DNA of 64,000 nt from Paraburkholderia tropica (GTDB taxonomy: Bacteria > Pseudomonadota > Gammaproteobacteria > Burkholderiales > Burkholderiaceae). A program made the position numbers and the translations under genes. This document shows positions 29,429 to 38,064 of this stretch, piece after piece (position 1 is the stretch's first letter; the number at the start of each line of letters is the position of its first letter). The stretch covers positions 186,001 to 250,000 of the forward strand of contig NZ_FNZM01000004.1 of NCBI RefSeq assembly GCF_900109265.1, in the 5' to 3' direction. The notes beneath the pieces are model-generated. The model had not been told where the DNA came from. It did not search any database and saw nothing but the letters and a program-made list of their open reading frames with translations.

Positions 29429-29932
29429 GTCCGGCACCTCGGGTTGAAAAAAATAAACGACAGCCACGCGTTCTGCGCCATAGCGCACTGCGGGCTGCAC
29501 GACGGGAATCAGGGAATTTCACGCCAGATTACCCCGGCGTCGATGAAACGGATCCGAATAAACCCTAATAAAGCGCGATAAAAATTCCGCGCGCAAGGTA
29601 CAAAAGTATCTCCAAATGTTTCGTTGCTAACGATAGGATTTTTGGCGCATTTTTTCGGCAACGATTGCCGGATAGCCACGCCGGACGGGCCGTTGAGGGG
29701 TCGAATTCGCGGCAAAATTTGCCGCTCCGCGCGTCTTTTGCGTCGATTTATTTTTCTGTGCAACGCGCATATCGCCTCTTTTTATTCGAATTTTTGTGCG
29801 CAGCGATTTATGACGAATAGCCGACTTTTAATTTAATCCGAATATTTTTAATTTTCTTCTTTACGGCGTGATTTCTGTTGATTTTAAGCATGCTACAAAT
29901 CGCAGAACCGAAACCCCTTTCAGGAGATCGAG
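29429..29932. promoter_or_regulatory. 504-bp AT-rich divergent control region bceA / bceB
   Basis: This long non-coding stretch separates the divergent starts of bceA and bceB and must drive the main exopolysaccharide operon. It is far richer in A and T than any part of the adjoining genes. It holds the near-perfect palindrome at 29709-29725, listed separately. Its length leaves room for several regulators. Small open frames in it have no ribosome binding sites and random composition. Confidence 0.7.
29709..29725. promoter_or_regulatory. 17-bp palindrome in the bce control region
   Basis: GCGGCAAA-A-TTTGCCGC is a perfect 8-bp inverted repeat around one base. It lies about 281 bases upstream of the bceB ATG and 208 bases upstream of the bceA ATG. 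The dyad is the right size for a dimeric helix-turn-helix regulator; which one is unknown. Confidence 0.5.
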
Positions 29933-31453
29933 ATGACGGATACGGGTTCCGCAACGGCAACGGTGCGAGCGGATCAACCGCAGAATGCGGTACGCAGTGC
30001 GCTGCAAGTCTGCCCCGTGGTGCTTGCGGGCGGCTCGGGTTCGCGGTTGTGGCCGCTGTCGCGCGAGCAGTACCCGAAGCAGATGATCAACCTCGTCGGC
30101 GAACAGTCGCTGCTCGCGAATACCGCGAGCCGCCTCGATGCGCTCGCTGAGCGCGTCACGCTCGCCGACAAGTTGATGATCGTGTGCAACGAGGAGCATC
30201 GCTTCACGACCGCCGAGCAGGTGCGCGCGGCCGGCAAGGAAGCGAAGCTGATTCTCGAACCGCTCGCGCGCGACACCGCGCCGGCGCTCACCATCGCGGC
30301 GCTGTCCGTGGTGGCCGAGCAGCAGGACGGCATTCTCGTCGTGATGCCCGCCGACCATGCGCTAGCCGACCTCGATGCGTTCCAGGCCGCGGTCGCCGAC
30401 GGCGTGCGCCACGCGGCCAGCGGCCAGATCGTGACGATGGGCATCGTGCCCACGCGCCCCGAAACGGGCTACGGCTACATTCACGTGGGCGAGCCGGTCG
30501 CGAACGGCGAAGAGCAAGGCGCGCGACGCCTGAACGGCTTCGTCGAAAAGCCCTATTTCGAACTGGCGCAGCAGTACGTCTCGTCGCAACGCTATTGGTG
30601 GAACAGCGGCATCTTCATCGTGCGCGCGAGCACGTGGCTCAAGGCCATTCGCCACTTCCACCCCGCGATTCACGAAGCGTGCACGGCGGCCGTCGAGCAC
30701 GGCAAGTCCGATGGCGACTTCTTCCGCGTGGACCGCGAAGCCTTCGAGCGTTCGCCGGCGAATTCGATCGACTACGCGGTGATGGAGCCGCTCTCGGGCG
30801 ATCCGAGCGTGGCGAGCGGCGTGGTCGTGCCGCTCACGGCGGGCTGGACCGATCTCGGTTCGTGGGACACCGTCTGGCAAGTCTCCGACAAGGACGACGC
30901 GGGCAACGTGGCGCAAGGCGAAGTGATGTTCGAAGGCGCCAACGACACGTTCGCGCATTCGGACGGCCGCCTGATCGCGTGTCTGGGCACCGAGAATCTG
31001 GTGGTGATCGAAACCGCCGACGCTGTGCTCGTGGCCGACCGTTCGCGCGCGCAGGACGTGAAGAAGATCGTCCAGCGCCTGAAGACGCAACGCCGCAGCG
31101 AAGCCGTGGCGCACCGCCTCGTGCATCGTCCGTGGGGTCATTACGACAGCGTCGACAGCGGCGAACGCTTCCAGGTGAAGCGCATCGTCGTCGAGCCGGG
31201 CGCGCGTCTGTCACTGCAGATGCACCATCATCGCGCCGAACATTGGGTCGTCGTGCGCGGCACGGCGCTCGTCACGCGCGGCGAGGAACGCTTCATCGTT
31301 TCGGAGAACGAATCGGCGTACATTCCGCTCGGCGTATCGCATCGACTTGAGAATCCGGGCAAGATGCCGCTCGAAATCATCGAGGTGCAGTCGGGCTCCT
31401 ACCTCGGCGAAGACGACATCGTGCGTCTCGAAGACGTGTACGGACGCCAGTGA
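29933..31453 (+). CDS. bceA: Bifunctional mannose-1-phosphate guanylyltransferase / mannose-6-phosphate isomerase (BceA)
   Basis: Makes GDP-mannose, which feeds mannose and, through BceN/BceM, rhamnose into the polymer. It has 506 residues. The N-terminal nucleotidyltransferase domain has PVVLAGGSGSRLWPLSREQYPKQ-type pyrophosphorylase sequence near residue 28 and FVEKPYFELAQQYV. The C-terminal cupin (about 385-500) has RPWGHYDSV, the metal ligands in LQMHHHRAEHWVVV and PLGVSHRLENPG, which form the isomerase site. The ATG at 29933 has AGGAGA eight bases upstream. It is a single-gene transcript divergent from bceB, ended by a hairpin at 31461. Confidence 0.96.
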   Translation: MTDTGSATATVRADQPQNAVRSALQVCPVVLAGGSGSRLWPLSREQYPKQMINLVGEQSLLANTASRLDALAERVTLADKLMIVCNEEHRFTTAEQVRAAGKEAKLILEPLARDTAPALTIAALSVVAEQQDGILVVMPADHALADLDAFQAAVADGVRHAASGQIVTMGIVPTRPETGYGYIHVGEPVANGEEQGARRLNGFVEKPYFELAQQYVSSQRYWWNSGIFIVRASTWLKAIRHFHPAIHEACTAAVEHGKSDGDFFRVDREAFERSPANSIDYAVMEPLSGDPSVASGVVVPLTAGWTDLGSWDTVWQVSDKDDAGNVAQGEVMFEGANDTFAHSDGRLIACLGTENLVVIETADAVLVADRSRAQDVKKIVQRLKTQRRSEAVAHRLVHRPWGHYDSVDSGERFQVKRIVVEPGARLSLQMHHHRAEHWVVVRGTALVTRGEERFIVSENESAYIPLGVSHRLENPGKMPLEIIEVQSGSYLGEDDIVRLEDVYGRQ

Positions 31454-31460
31454 TGCTCAT

Positions 31461-31493
31461 GCATGGCCGGTGCTGCTGAAGCACCGGCCATGC
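31461..31493 (+). terminator. Hairpin downstream of bceA
   Basis: A 14-bp perfect stem (31461-31474 with 31480-31493) with loop GCTGA begins eight bases after the bceA stop. There is no T-run, so termination may need Rho or may only stabilise the 3' end. Confidence 0.65.
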
Positions 31494-31870
31494 GGCATGC
31501 GGTCAGGATAGCGACAGCAGCAACAGAAGTGACAGAAGCAACAGCGGCAGCAACGAGGACGGGGCGTCGGCAACAACCGAACGCCCTGCCATGGCGGAGA
31601 CACGACGAAACGCTGTAGCAGCCCAACGAACGGAATCACGAACGGTCGTGCTGCTACGGCGTTTTGCCAAAGACGGTGATGCGAGACATGTACGCAACGC
31701 AGTGTGCTACGACACGCGCGACGCATTCCATTGCGGCGTCGATGACTGAGTTGATAGCAGCGTCGATTGCAGCGGCGATTACAGCAATGAAGCCAGGCGA
31801 ACGCGCGGATCGCTCCGCGGTGGCGGCTGGCGCGCGGTCGAACGCGCGCCGGCGCCTGTCTGACACGGTA
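31494..31870. other. Low-complexity intergenic stretch between bceA and the DUF4096 gene
   Basis: No credible gene is seen in these 377 bases. Part (about 31505-31560) is rich in CAG/CAAC/GAC triplets, and 31757-31780 holds two direct copies of GCAGCGNCGATT. A minus-strand frame over the first part encodes a run of Cys and Leu caused only by the triplets. The region separates the convergent stops of bceA and the DUF4096 protein. Confidence 0.5.
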
Positions 31871-33109
31871 CTAGCCCAGATGCGTGCGGTAACGCGAGAC
31901 GTGCACGCGGCGCTCGGCGCTGGAATCGCAGGGATCGACGCTCGCACGCAAGGGCGTGCTCGCGGTGAAACGCTGCATGGGCGCCAGCCGCACACTGCCG
32001 GCCGCGCTGCGCGTGATCACGCCATTCGTGCTTCGCGTCGTGCTCAGCGCCGTGGTTTGCGCGCCCGCTTCGCTAGCCGCTTCCGATGCGACGCTGCTGC
32101 CCGGTTCAGCCGCGGACGTGGCCGCCTCCGGTTCGATTTCGCCTTCGCGCTCGACCCATTGACGGGCCCAGTCGAATGCGAAATTGCGCGCGCTATCGGC
32201 GTCTTCGAACGGCGGCCCGATCAACCCCGAACGTTCGAGACGCTTGCCATCCTTGAGGATTTCCACGGCCGCGCGGTACATATTGTTGCGCGACGTTTCC
32301 ACGCTCAGGTGCATGGCGTAGCCGTCCCATTCCACGATCTGCGTGGCTTCGACGATGGCGTTGGTCCAGAGCGGACCGGCGTCGACGTCGAGACCCTCTT
32401 CGAAGCGGGCTTCGACGGGCATGGCGGCCTGGTTAGCTGTCCGAACGGCGCTCTGCGCGAGCGGCATGCTCACGCGCGTGGCCGTGGCGCTCGAGTCTGC
32501 CTGGGGCGGCACGAGGCCCGCGCCAGGCACGCGCGGACGCGTTGGCGCAGGCTGCGCCGCACGCGCCTGCTGGCTGCGTGTTGTGGCGTGCGTCTGCGCA
32601 CTCGTGATCGCTTCGTCCAGACGCGCGAGCTGGCGCGTCATGCACTCGATCGGATTGGCCAGCGGCGTCTCGGCGATCGAAGCCGGCGCCTGCCAGGCCT
32701 CGGGGCTCTTCCAGTAGACGGCCGGCAGGCCGTCGTCCTCGACAGCTTCCTCGACCGCAACGGCCACGGCCTGAACGGCCTGGGCCTCCTGCACGACCGG
32801 CTGGGCCGGCACGGGCTCGGGCACATAGACGAAGTTACGCCCGCGCTGCGCAAGCAGTGCGACCAGTTCGCCCAGCGTGCCGGTCACGTGCCATTCCTCG
32901 AAACGGCGGCGGCATGTCGGTCCGGACGGATAACGCGCGGGCAGCCGCGACCAGGACTCACCTGTCGTGAGAATCCACAGTACGGCGTTGGCGACCACAC
33001 GCGGCTCGGCGCGGGGGCGGCCGCGCCGGTTGAGCCGAATAGGCGGTTCATCGGATACGAGCGAGGACACCAACATCCACTCGTCGTCGCTCAGTTCATC
33101 GAAATTCAT
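31871..33109 (-). CDS. DUF4096 (IS4/5 transposase N-terminal-like) domain protein without transposase core
   Basis: A 412-residue protein of unknown function. Residues 5-90 (ELSDDEWMLVSSLV, RRGRPRAEPRVVANAVLWIL, TTGESWSRLPARYPSGPTC) match the DNA-binding head of IS4/IS5-type transposases (DUF4096). No DDE catalytic domain follows. Instead there is a long Ala/Pro/Gln-rich linker, then a compact domain at about residues 262-318 (DGYAMHLSVETSRNNMYRAA, FEDADSARNFAFDWARQWVE), then a disordered Ser/Ala/Thr tail. The ATG at 33109 has GGAGAAA upstream. No terminal inverted repeats or target duplications were seen. It looks like a host-adopted DNA-binding protein; I infer a regulatory role but cannot show it. 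Confidence 0.8.
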   Translation of the reverse strand: MNFDELSDDEWMLVSSLVSDEPPIRLNRRGRPRAEPRVVANAVLWILTTGESWSRLPARYPSGPTCRRRFEEWHVTGTLGELVALLAQRGRNFVYVPEPVPAQPVVQEAQAVQAVAVAVEEAVEDDGLPAVYWKSPEAWQAPASIAETPLANPIECMTRQLARLDEAITSAQTHATTRSQQARAAQPAPTRPRVPGAGLVPPQADSSATATRVSMPLAQSAVRTANQAAMPVEARFEEGLDVDAGPLWTNAIVEATQIVEWDGYAMHLSVETSRNNMYRAAVEILKDGKRLERSGLIGPPFEDADSARNFAFDWARQWVEREGEIEPEAATSAAEPGSSVASEAASEAGAQTTALSTTRSTNGVITRSAAGSVRLAPMQRFTASTPLRASVDPCDSSAERRVHVSRYRTHLG

Positions 33110-33848
33110 GCTTTTCTCCACGCAGCCGGACCGGGGCTGCAGTGACTGAGACGTCGCTCGCGAATCTTTGCTGTTCGCGTTGACGTGCTCGGTTGCACCA
33201 TATGTTTATATGTCATGTCCGTTTGCGTCACCGACTGCACGAAGGCAGTGCGCGTGTTCACGGTATTGACGCAAAGAACGTGGTCTCACTCGTGCAAGGG
33301 AGAATTTGTGCAGGAAGCATACCACCTGAAACCAGCCGATGAGGAGGCCCGTAATAAGTGTTACGGTTAGAAACAAAGTATCGCTTTGTGCGGCAAATTG
33401 CAGCCTTACCGCTCGCTAAAAACGCCCTGTTTTTCTGCCATCGCACGCAATTTAGCGCCTCATCCGCGCATCGCGTGGCAGCCCCGTCGACCGGATTCTT
33501 TCACGACTCGCTTCGTGTGCCAATGCATTAATTCGAATTGAATCGAATTCAATGAATTCGAATTAAATCGAATCGAATTGCATCATCACCCGCTTTTCTC
33601 TTTTCGATGTTGTGCTCGCAACAAATGACATGGCGATGAAACCGCCGCGCTTGATGGGTTGCACCTGCGCACATCATGCCGCACAGATTGAAACACGGCA
33701 CCCATCACCCTGATGCGAACGCGGTGACATGCATCCGGATGCAATCCGGAAGCAATTCGACGCGCCGGAATCATGCGGCCACGCTCGAAAAGCCGCGAAA
33801 CGAATCCGTCTATAGTACGAAGGCCACGAACATCATGGAGAACTGGGT
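33110..33848. other. Long AT-rich intergenic region between divergent DUF4096 and DUF2501 genes
   Basis: No supported gene occurs in these 739 bases. An inverted repeat CATAT-GTTT-ATATG stands at 33199-33212, about 90 bases upstream of the DUF4096 gene start. A dense GAATT-rich repeat block lies at 33529-33583. The lower GC content compared with neighbours suggests acquired or regulatory DNA. Confidence 0.55.
33529..33583. repeat. GAATT/CGAATT repeat block with 17-bp palindrome
   Basis: CGAATT or its complement recurs about six times in 55 bases. Within it, CGAATTCA (33544-33551), one A, and TGAATTCG (33553-33560) form a perfect palindrome. The block stands about 265 bases upstream of the DUF2501 gene. 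It could be an array of protein-binding sites or simple-sequence expansion. Confidence 0.65.
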
Positions 33849-34346
33849 ATGCAAACATCAGCACCGCGCAACGCCGGCTCGCACCGGCCGCTTCGACTGC
33901 ATCGACTGCTGATACCCGCCGGCGTGGCCGTCGCCGCGCTGCTCGCGCCGTGGAGCGCCGCCCAGGCGCAGCTCGGCAATCTGCTCAACCAGGGCGGCAA
34001 CAGCGGTTCGACTTCGGGCGCGCTCGGCAACCTCGGCGGCCTCGGCAGTTCCCTCTCGGGATCGTCGGTCACCTCGGGCAGTCTCGGCAACGTCACGGGT
34101 GTGCTGCAATACTGCATCAAGAACAATTACCTGAATGCCGACGCCGCGAGCAACGTCAAAGACTCGCTGCTCAGCAAACTGCCCGGCGGCGCATCCACCA
34201 GCGATAGCGGCTATCAGCAGGGCAGCAACGGCATTCTCACGACAGGCAGCGGTCAGAAGCTCGACCTGTCCGGCGGCGGCCTCAAGGACGCCGCCACGAA
34301 GCAGGTTTGCGACAAGATCCTGAGTCAGGCCAAGTCGATGCTCTGA
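33849..34346 (+). CDS. DUF2501 family periplasmic protein (YjjA-like)
   Basis: Exported protein of 165 residues and unknown function. Residues 1-41 are a signal peptide (LLIPAGVAVAALLAPWSAAQ, cleavage after AQA). A Gly/Ser/Leu-rich low-complexity part follows (LGNLGGLGSSLSGSS). The conserved domain then contains GVLQYCIKNNYL, VKDSLLSKLPGG and LSGGGLKDAATKQVCDKILS. The two cysteines can form a disulfide in the periplasm. GGAG stands about 12 bases before the ATG. E. coli YjjA is the best known relative. The gene is monocistronic. Confidence 0.87.
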   Translation: MQTSAPRNAGSHRPLRLHRLLIPAGVAVAALLAPWSAAQAQLGNLLNQGGNSGSTSGALGNLGGLGSSLSGSSVTSGSLGNVTGVLQYCIKNNYLNADAASNVKDSLLSKLPGGASTSDSGYQQGSNGILTTGSGQKLDLSGGGLKDAATKQVCDKILSQAKSML

Positions 34347-34548
34347 TCGACGCTCGTACGCCGGACGGCCGCGCTCATGTGCACGCACGAACGCGGCCGC
34401 CTGCGCCGCAGGACCTTCTTTGCAAGAATGTGCGGCGCGGCGCAGAAGTGCGCAATTAGTATGCCGCGACGGTTTGAAACGCTTGAACACCGGCCCGGTT
34501 TGGGTGTCGAATGAGTTGTACGGTTTTCAAGCGTCCTGAGCTCATGCC

Positions 34549-35022
34549 ATGAATCCGCGCCTCGCCCGCCTCGCCCCTTTGCTGTCGTGGTTCGCCTTCG
34601 TCTGCGCCTTGTGCGCGGGGCTGGCCGCACTGCTGGTTCCGCTTTCCGTCAAAGCGCAGCCGCAGGACGAGCATTTCGACTGCAAGTCGAATCCCCACGC
34701 ATTTATTGCATCGCTGATTGAAGAAAAGTCGATCGAAGCGCAGCCCAGCCGCGTGGAAGCCAATTCGGTGAATGCGTTCCGACCCGTGCACGGCAGCCGT
34801 TTGAGCGCGTTCGGCTTTCCGGTTTATGTCGTGATCGGTTATGCGCAGGACGATGATTTATTCCGCCGCGGCGCCGGAAAGGAAATCCCTGCGCCGCTCT
34901 ATGGCGTCGTAGTGTCGGCGCCGGCGGAATCGGTACGCACGCGACTACGCGAAGCCGATAGCGACGCCACCGTGCATTCGGTCGTGCCGCTACTGCTCAC
35001 TGCCATCGTGTGCGGCGGTTGA
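34549..35022 (+). CDS. Secreted hypothetical protein, 157 residues
   Basis: I do not recognise the family. Residues 1-36 form a clear signal peptide or membrane anchor (LLSWFAFVCALCAGLAALLV, possible cleavage after VKA). The mature part of about 120 residues starts QPQDEHFDCKSNPHAF. It includes GSRLSAFGFPVYVVIGYAQD and PAPLYGVVVSAPAESVRTRL, and ends TAIVCGG. Two cysteines could pair. Codon use is that of a real gene and alternative frames are poor. It stands alone between the DUF2501 gene and the convergent DUF4337 gene. Confidence 0.72.
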   Translation: MNPRLARLAPLLSWFAFVCALCAGLAALLVPLSVKAQPQDEHFDCKSNPHAFIASLIEEKSIEAQPSRVEANSVNAFRPVHGSRLSAFGFPVYVVIGYAQDDDLFRRGAGKEIPAPLYGVVVSAPAESVRTRLREADSDATVHSVVPLLLTAIVCGG

Positions 35023-35067
35023 ATAACAATCTTTCTTGCGTGAAAGGAATGCACGCGAAACGGCCGG

Positions 35068-35098
35068 GCCAAACCGCGCGGCTCGCGCGCGTTTTGGC
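35068..35098. terminator. Imperfect hairpin between convergent genes
   Basis: GCCAAA and CGCGCG pair with CGCGCG and TTTGGC across a short loop, with one mismatch in the stem. It lies between the stops at 35022 and 35115 and could end either transcript. Confidence 0.45.
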
Positions 35099-35114
35099 AT
35101 TGAGCTCAATTCAA

Positions 35115-35738
35115 TCAGCCTGAAAAGAACGCCAGCGCGCCGAGCACCACGCCCACCGCGCCCACGCCGAGCGAGCCGCGCAGCAGCCATTTGCTGCGCG
35201 TGAGCAGCGTAATCGCCGTCAACGCGATGGAAATCTGAATCAGCGTGGTGGCCTGCGCCCAGCGATGATGGCCGTGCAGGAGTTTTTCGCTGCGCACATC
35301 GTCTTCTTCGACCTGCTTTTCCAGCGCTTCGGCTTTCGCGCGAATCGGTTCCTTTTGCTGACGATAACGATCCGCGTCAGCGGCGAAACGACGCTGCGCA
35401 TCGCCCGCATTCGGCGCGAGCGCGGACAGCGACGCGCCGAGTTCAGCGAGATTCTGCTTTTCGCCCTTCGCCTGGTAATACGCCCATTGATTCGCCGCTT
35501 CGGTTTTGTGAATCGCCGCTTCGTTCTTGTAATAGAGCGCGAGGTTTTCGCTGTTGCCGCTCTGATACGCGAGAATCGCGCCGATCGAGGCGAGAATTGC
35601 GGTCATGACCGCCATGCGGCTCGGGAACGGATCGCGGCCGCCGTCGCCGTGGCTTTCGTGGCCGCCGTGCCCATGACCGGCGGCCGCATGCTCGACCGCG
35701 TGATCGTGCGGTCCATGCACTTCATACTCTTCAGACAT
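35115..35738 (-). CDS. DUF4337 membrane protein with His-rich head
   Basis: Protein of 207 residues of the DUF4337 family, function unknown. The first 38 residues carry eight histidines in about 25 positions (HGPHDHAVEHAAAGHGHGGH...), a likely metal-binding tail. A membrane segment follows (RMAVMTAILASIGAILAYQS), then a coiled-coil stretch of about 90 residues rich in Glu, Lys and Ala. Two more membrane segments close the chain (TTLIQISIALTAITLL and LGVGAVGVVLGALAFF). The ATG at 35738 has GGAGAG about nine bases upstream; frame continuing upstream lacks gene character. It is divergent from the LuxR-type regulator gene. Confidence 0.85.
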   Translation of the reverse strand: MSEEYEVHGPHDHAVEHAAAGHGHGGHESHGDGGRDPFPSRMAVMTAILASIGAILAYQSGNSENLALYYKNEAAIHKTEAANQWAYYQAKGEKQNLAELGASLSALAPNAGDAQRRFAADADRYRQQKEPIRAKAEALEKQVEEDDVRSEKLLHGHHRWAQATTLIQISIALTAITLLTRSKWLLRGSLGVGAVGVVLGALAFFSG

Positions 35739-36070
35739 CCAACGACTCTCCGGTGTGACTGGCTGCATGTTTTTCTGACGCGCTTGCGCGCGCCGGAGGC
35801 TCAATTATCGTGAGCGCGCGGCCGTTGTCCAGTATTCGAAATGCATGTCGATACAAGAAAGAGAAACGCATCATTTCGAAAGCTATTCGCAAGATCAATC
35901 GTCTATCAATAGACGATGCGTTTAGCATGCTGCGGCGCATTCATTATGTACGCCGTTTGCTAACGAAGCTGGCGCGTTGCGTTGAGGCATTTTTTTCCGC
36001 GCCGCCACATCCTTATCACGCTCTGGATTGCGTTGGGCGCAGCGGCCTCGCCGCGCGCCCGGAGCACGCC
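35739..36070. promoter_or_regulatory. Divergent control region DUF4337 gene / luxR-type gene
   Basis: The 332 bases between the two divergent starts are non-coding and AT-rich on the left side. The region holds the strong palindrome at 35898-35917, listed separately. The regulator frame stays open through most of it, but the only start with a good ribosome binding site is at 36071. Confidence 0.55.
35898..35917. promoter_or_regulatory. 20-bp palindromic operator candidate
   Basis: ATCGTCTAT and ATAGACGAT are perfect 9-bp complements separated by CA. This is the size of a LuxR-type box. It lies 154 bases before the regulator ATG and 160 bases before the DUF4337 gene ATG, nearly midway. Autoregulation or control of the neighbour is a reasonable inference. 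Confidence 0.55.
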
Positions 36071-37243
36071 ATGCCGGCAGACGACGCCGCCGATTCGCTC
36101 GGCAGCCTGATCGACGCGATCTACGACGCGGGGCTCGACGCGCGCCGCTGGCCGGCCCTGCTTGCGCGCCTCGCCCGGCGTATCGGCGCGACGTACGTGA
36201 ACCTGAGCGTGCTCGCACCGGACGAGGCGCTGCCGCTCGCCGACTGGAACGGTATCGAAAGCGGCTTTGCCCGCCGTTACGCGCAGCATTACGGCGCGCT
36301 CGATCCGCTCGTGCCGCAGGTGCGCCGCTGGCCGGCGGGCACGCTCGTGACGGACACGATGATCCGTCCGCAAACCGCGCATGCCAGCAGCGAATTCGTG
36401 CAGGACTGGGTACGCCCGCAGCGCATTCACACGGTCGCGTTCGCCAGCGTGATGCGCGAGGACGGCGTGACGGCCGTGCTCGGCGCGCTGCGTCATACGC
36501 CGCGTTTCTACGCCGACGATGAACTCGACGTACTGCGCGCGCTGCTGCCGCATCTGCGCAACGCCGTCCGCGTGCAACGTCGCGTGACGCAGAGCCTGCA
36601 GAGCACGTCACACCCGCCAGCCGATCCGCTCGCGGCGCTCGACGCCTTCGATGCGCTCGACAGCCTTGCCCAATGCGTGCTGATCGCCGACCGCGACGCG
36701 CACGTGGTATTCGCCAACCGTGCGGCGAGCGCGCTGCTCGCGCAGGCGCGCGGCCTGCGCGAAGAACGCCAGGGGCTATGCGCGCCGACGCTCGATGCCA
36801 CGCAGCGCTTGCGCGCGATGATCGCGCGCGCGTCGTCCAGCGAGTCGGGCACACGCGCGGGCGGCGCGATGCTGATTGAACGCGCGGCGCACGACGCGCC
36901 GCTGCAGGTGCTGGTCGCGCCGCTGGGTACGCATCGCGTCATCGAGGGCGCCACGGCCGTCTCGCGGCGCGGCACGGCCATGCTGGTGATAACCGATCCG
37001 CAGGCCGCGCGGCGCGGCGTGGAGCAGCGTCTGATCGCCCTGTTCGGACTCACGCCCGCCGAGGCGCGCGTGGCAGGCGAAGTCGGCAAAGGTCATGAGC
37101 CGCGTGACATCGCCGCGACCTTGCAGATCATGCCGTCGACCGTGCGCACGCATCTGCATCACGTCTTTGCGAAAACGGCCACGCGCCGTCAGGGCGATCT
37201 CATGCGTCTGCTCGAACAGATCGCGCTGACGCGCGGCGATTGA
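36071..37243 (+). CDS. LuxR-type transcriptional regulator
   Basis: DNA-binding regulator of 390 residues. The C-terminal helix-turn-helix is standard for the family: LTPAEARVAGEVGKGHEPRD, then IAATLQIMPSTVRTHLHHVF and AKTATRRQGDLMRLL. The N-terminal 300 residues contain a PAS-like sensor (about 210-290, LAQCVLIADRDAHVVFANRA) and a further input region. No acyl-homoserine-lactone-binding signature is seen, so it is not a quorum-sensing receptor of the LuxI-partner kind. The ATG at 36071 has GGAG six bases upstream. The ligand is unknown. Confidence 0.88.
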   Translation: MPADDAADSLGSLIDAIYDAGLDARRWPALLARLARRIGATYVNLSVLAPDEALPLADWNGIESGFARRYAQHYGALDPLVPQVRRWPAGTLVTDTMIRPQTAHASSEFVQDWVRPQRIHTVAFASVMREDGVTAVLGALRHTPRFYADDELDVLRALLPHLRNAVRVQRRVTQSLQSTSHPPADPLAALDAFDALDSLAQCVLIADRDAHVVFANRAASALLAQARGLREERQGLCAPTLDATQRLRAMIARASSSESGTRAGGAMLIERAAHDAPLQVLVAPLGTHRVIEGATAVSRRGTAMLVITDPQAARRGVEQRLIALFGLTPAEARVAGEVGKGHEPRDIAATLQIMPSTVRTHLHHVFAKTATRRQGDLMRLLEQIALTRGD

Positions 37244-37285
37244 ATAGCGCGATCGACCCTAAAAAAAGCGGCGTAAAAATGAAAC

Positions 37286-37330
37286 CGGCCCGCGCAATCG
37301 CCGCTCGAAAGCAGCACATTGCGCGGGCCG
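37286..37330. terminator. Terminator between luxR-type gene and livF
   Basis: A 13-bp perfect stem (37286-37298 with 37318-37330) with a 19-base loop lies between convergent stops. On the minus strand it is followed by TTTCATTTTT, so it suits livF best. Confidence 0.75.
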
Positions 37331-37362
37331 TGATACGGCGAAATCGACTCGAATCCGCGTGA

Positions 37363-38063
<701 letters not shown>

Positions 38064-38064
<1 letters not shown>

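Noticed and set aside
31457-31726. Cysteine-rich small protein on the minus strand
   Set aside because: The Cys run comes from CAG/CAAC triplet repetition; there is no ribosome binding site and no sensible protein pattern.
31871-33109. Intact IS4/IS5-family insertion sequence
   Set aside because: Only the N-terminal head is transposase-like; no DDE core, terminal inverted repeats or target duplication are seen.
33529-33583. CRISPR-like or replication-iteron array
   Set aside because: Units are short and irregular, with no spacers, and no cas or rep gene is nearby.
36071-37243. Quorum-sensing LuxR receptor
   Set aside because: No autoinducer-binding domain pattern and no luxI gene in the window.
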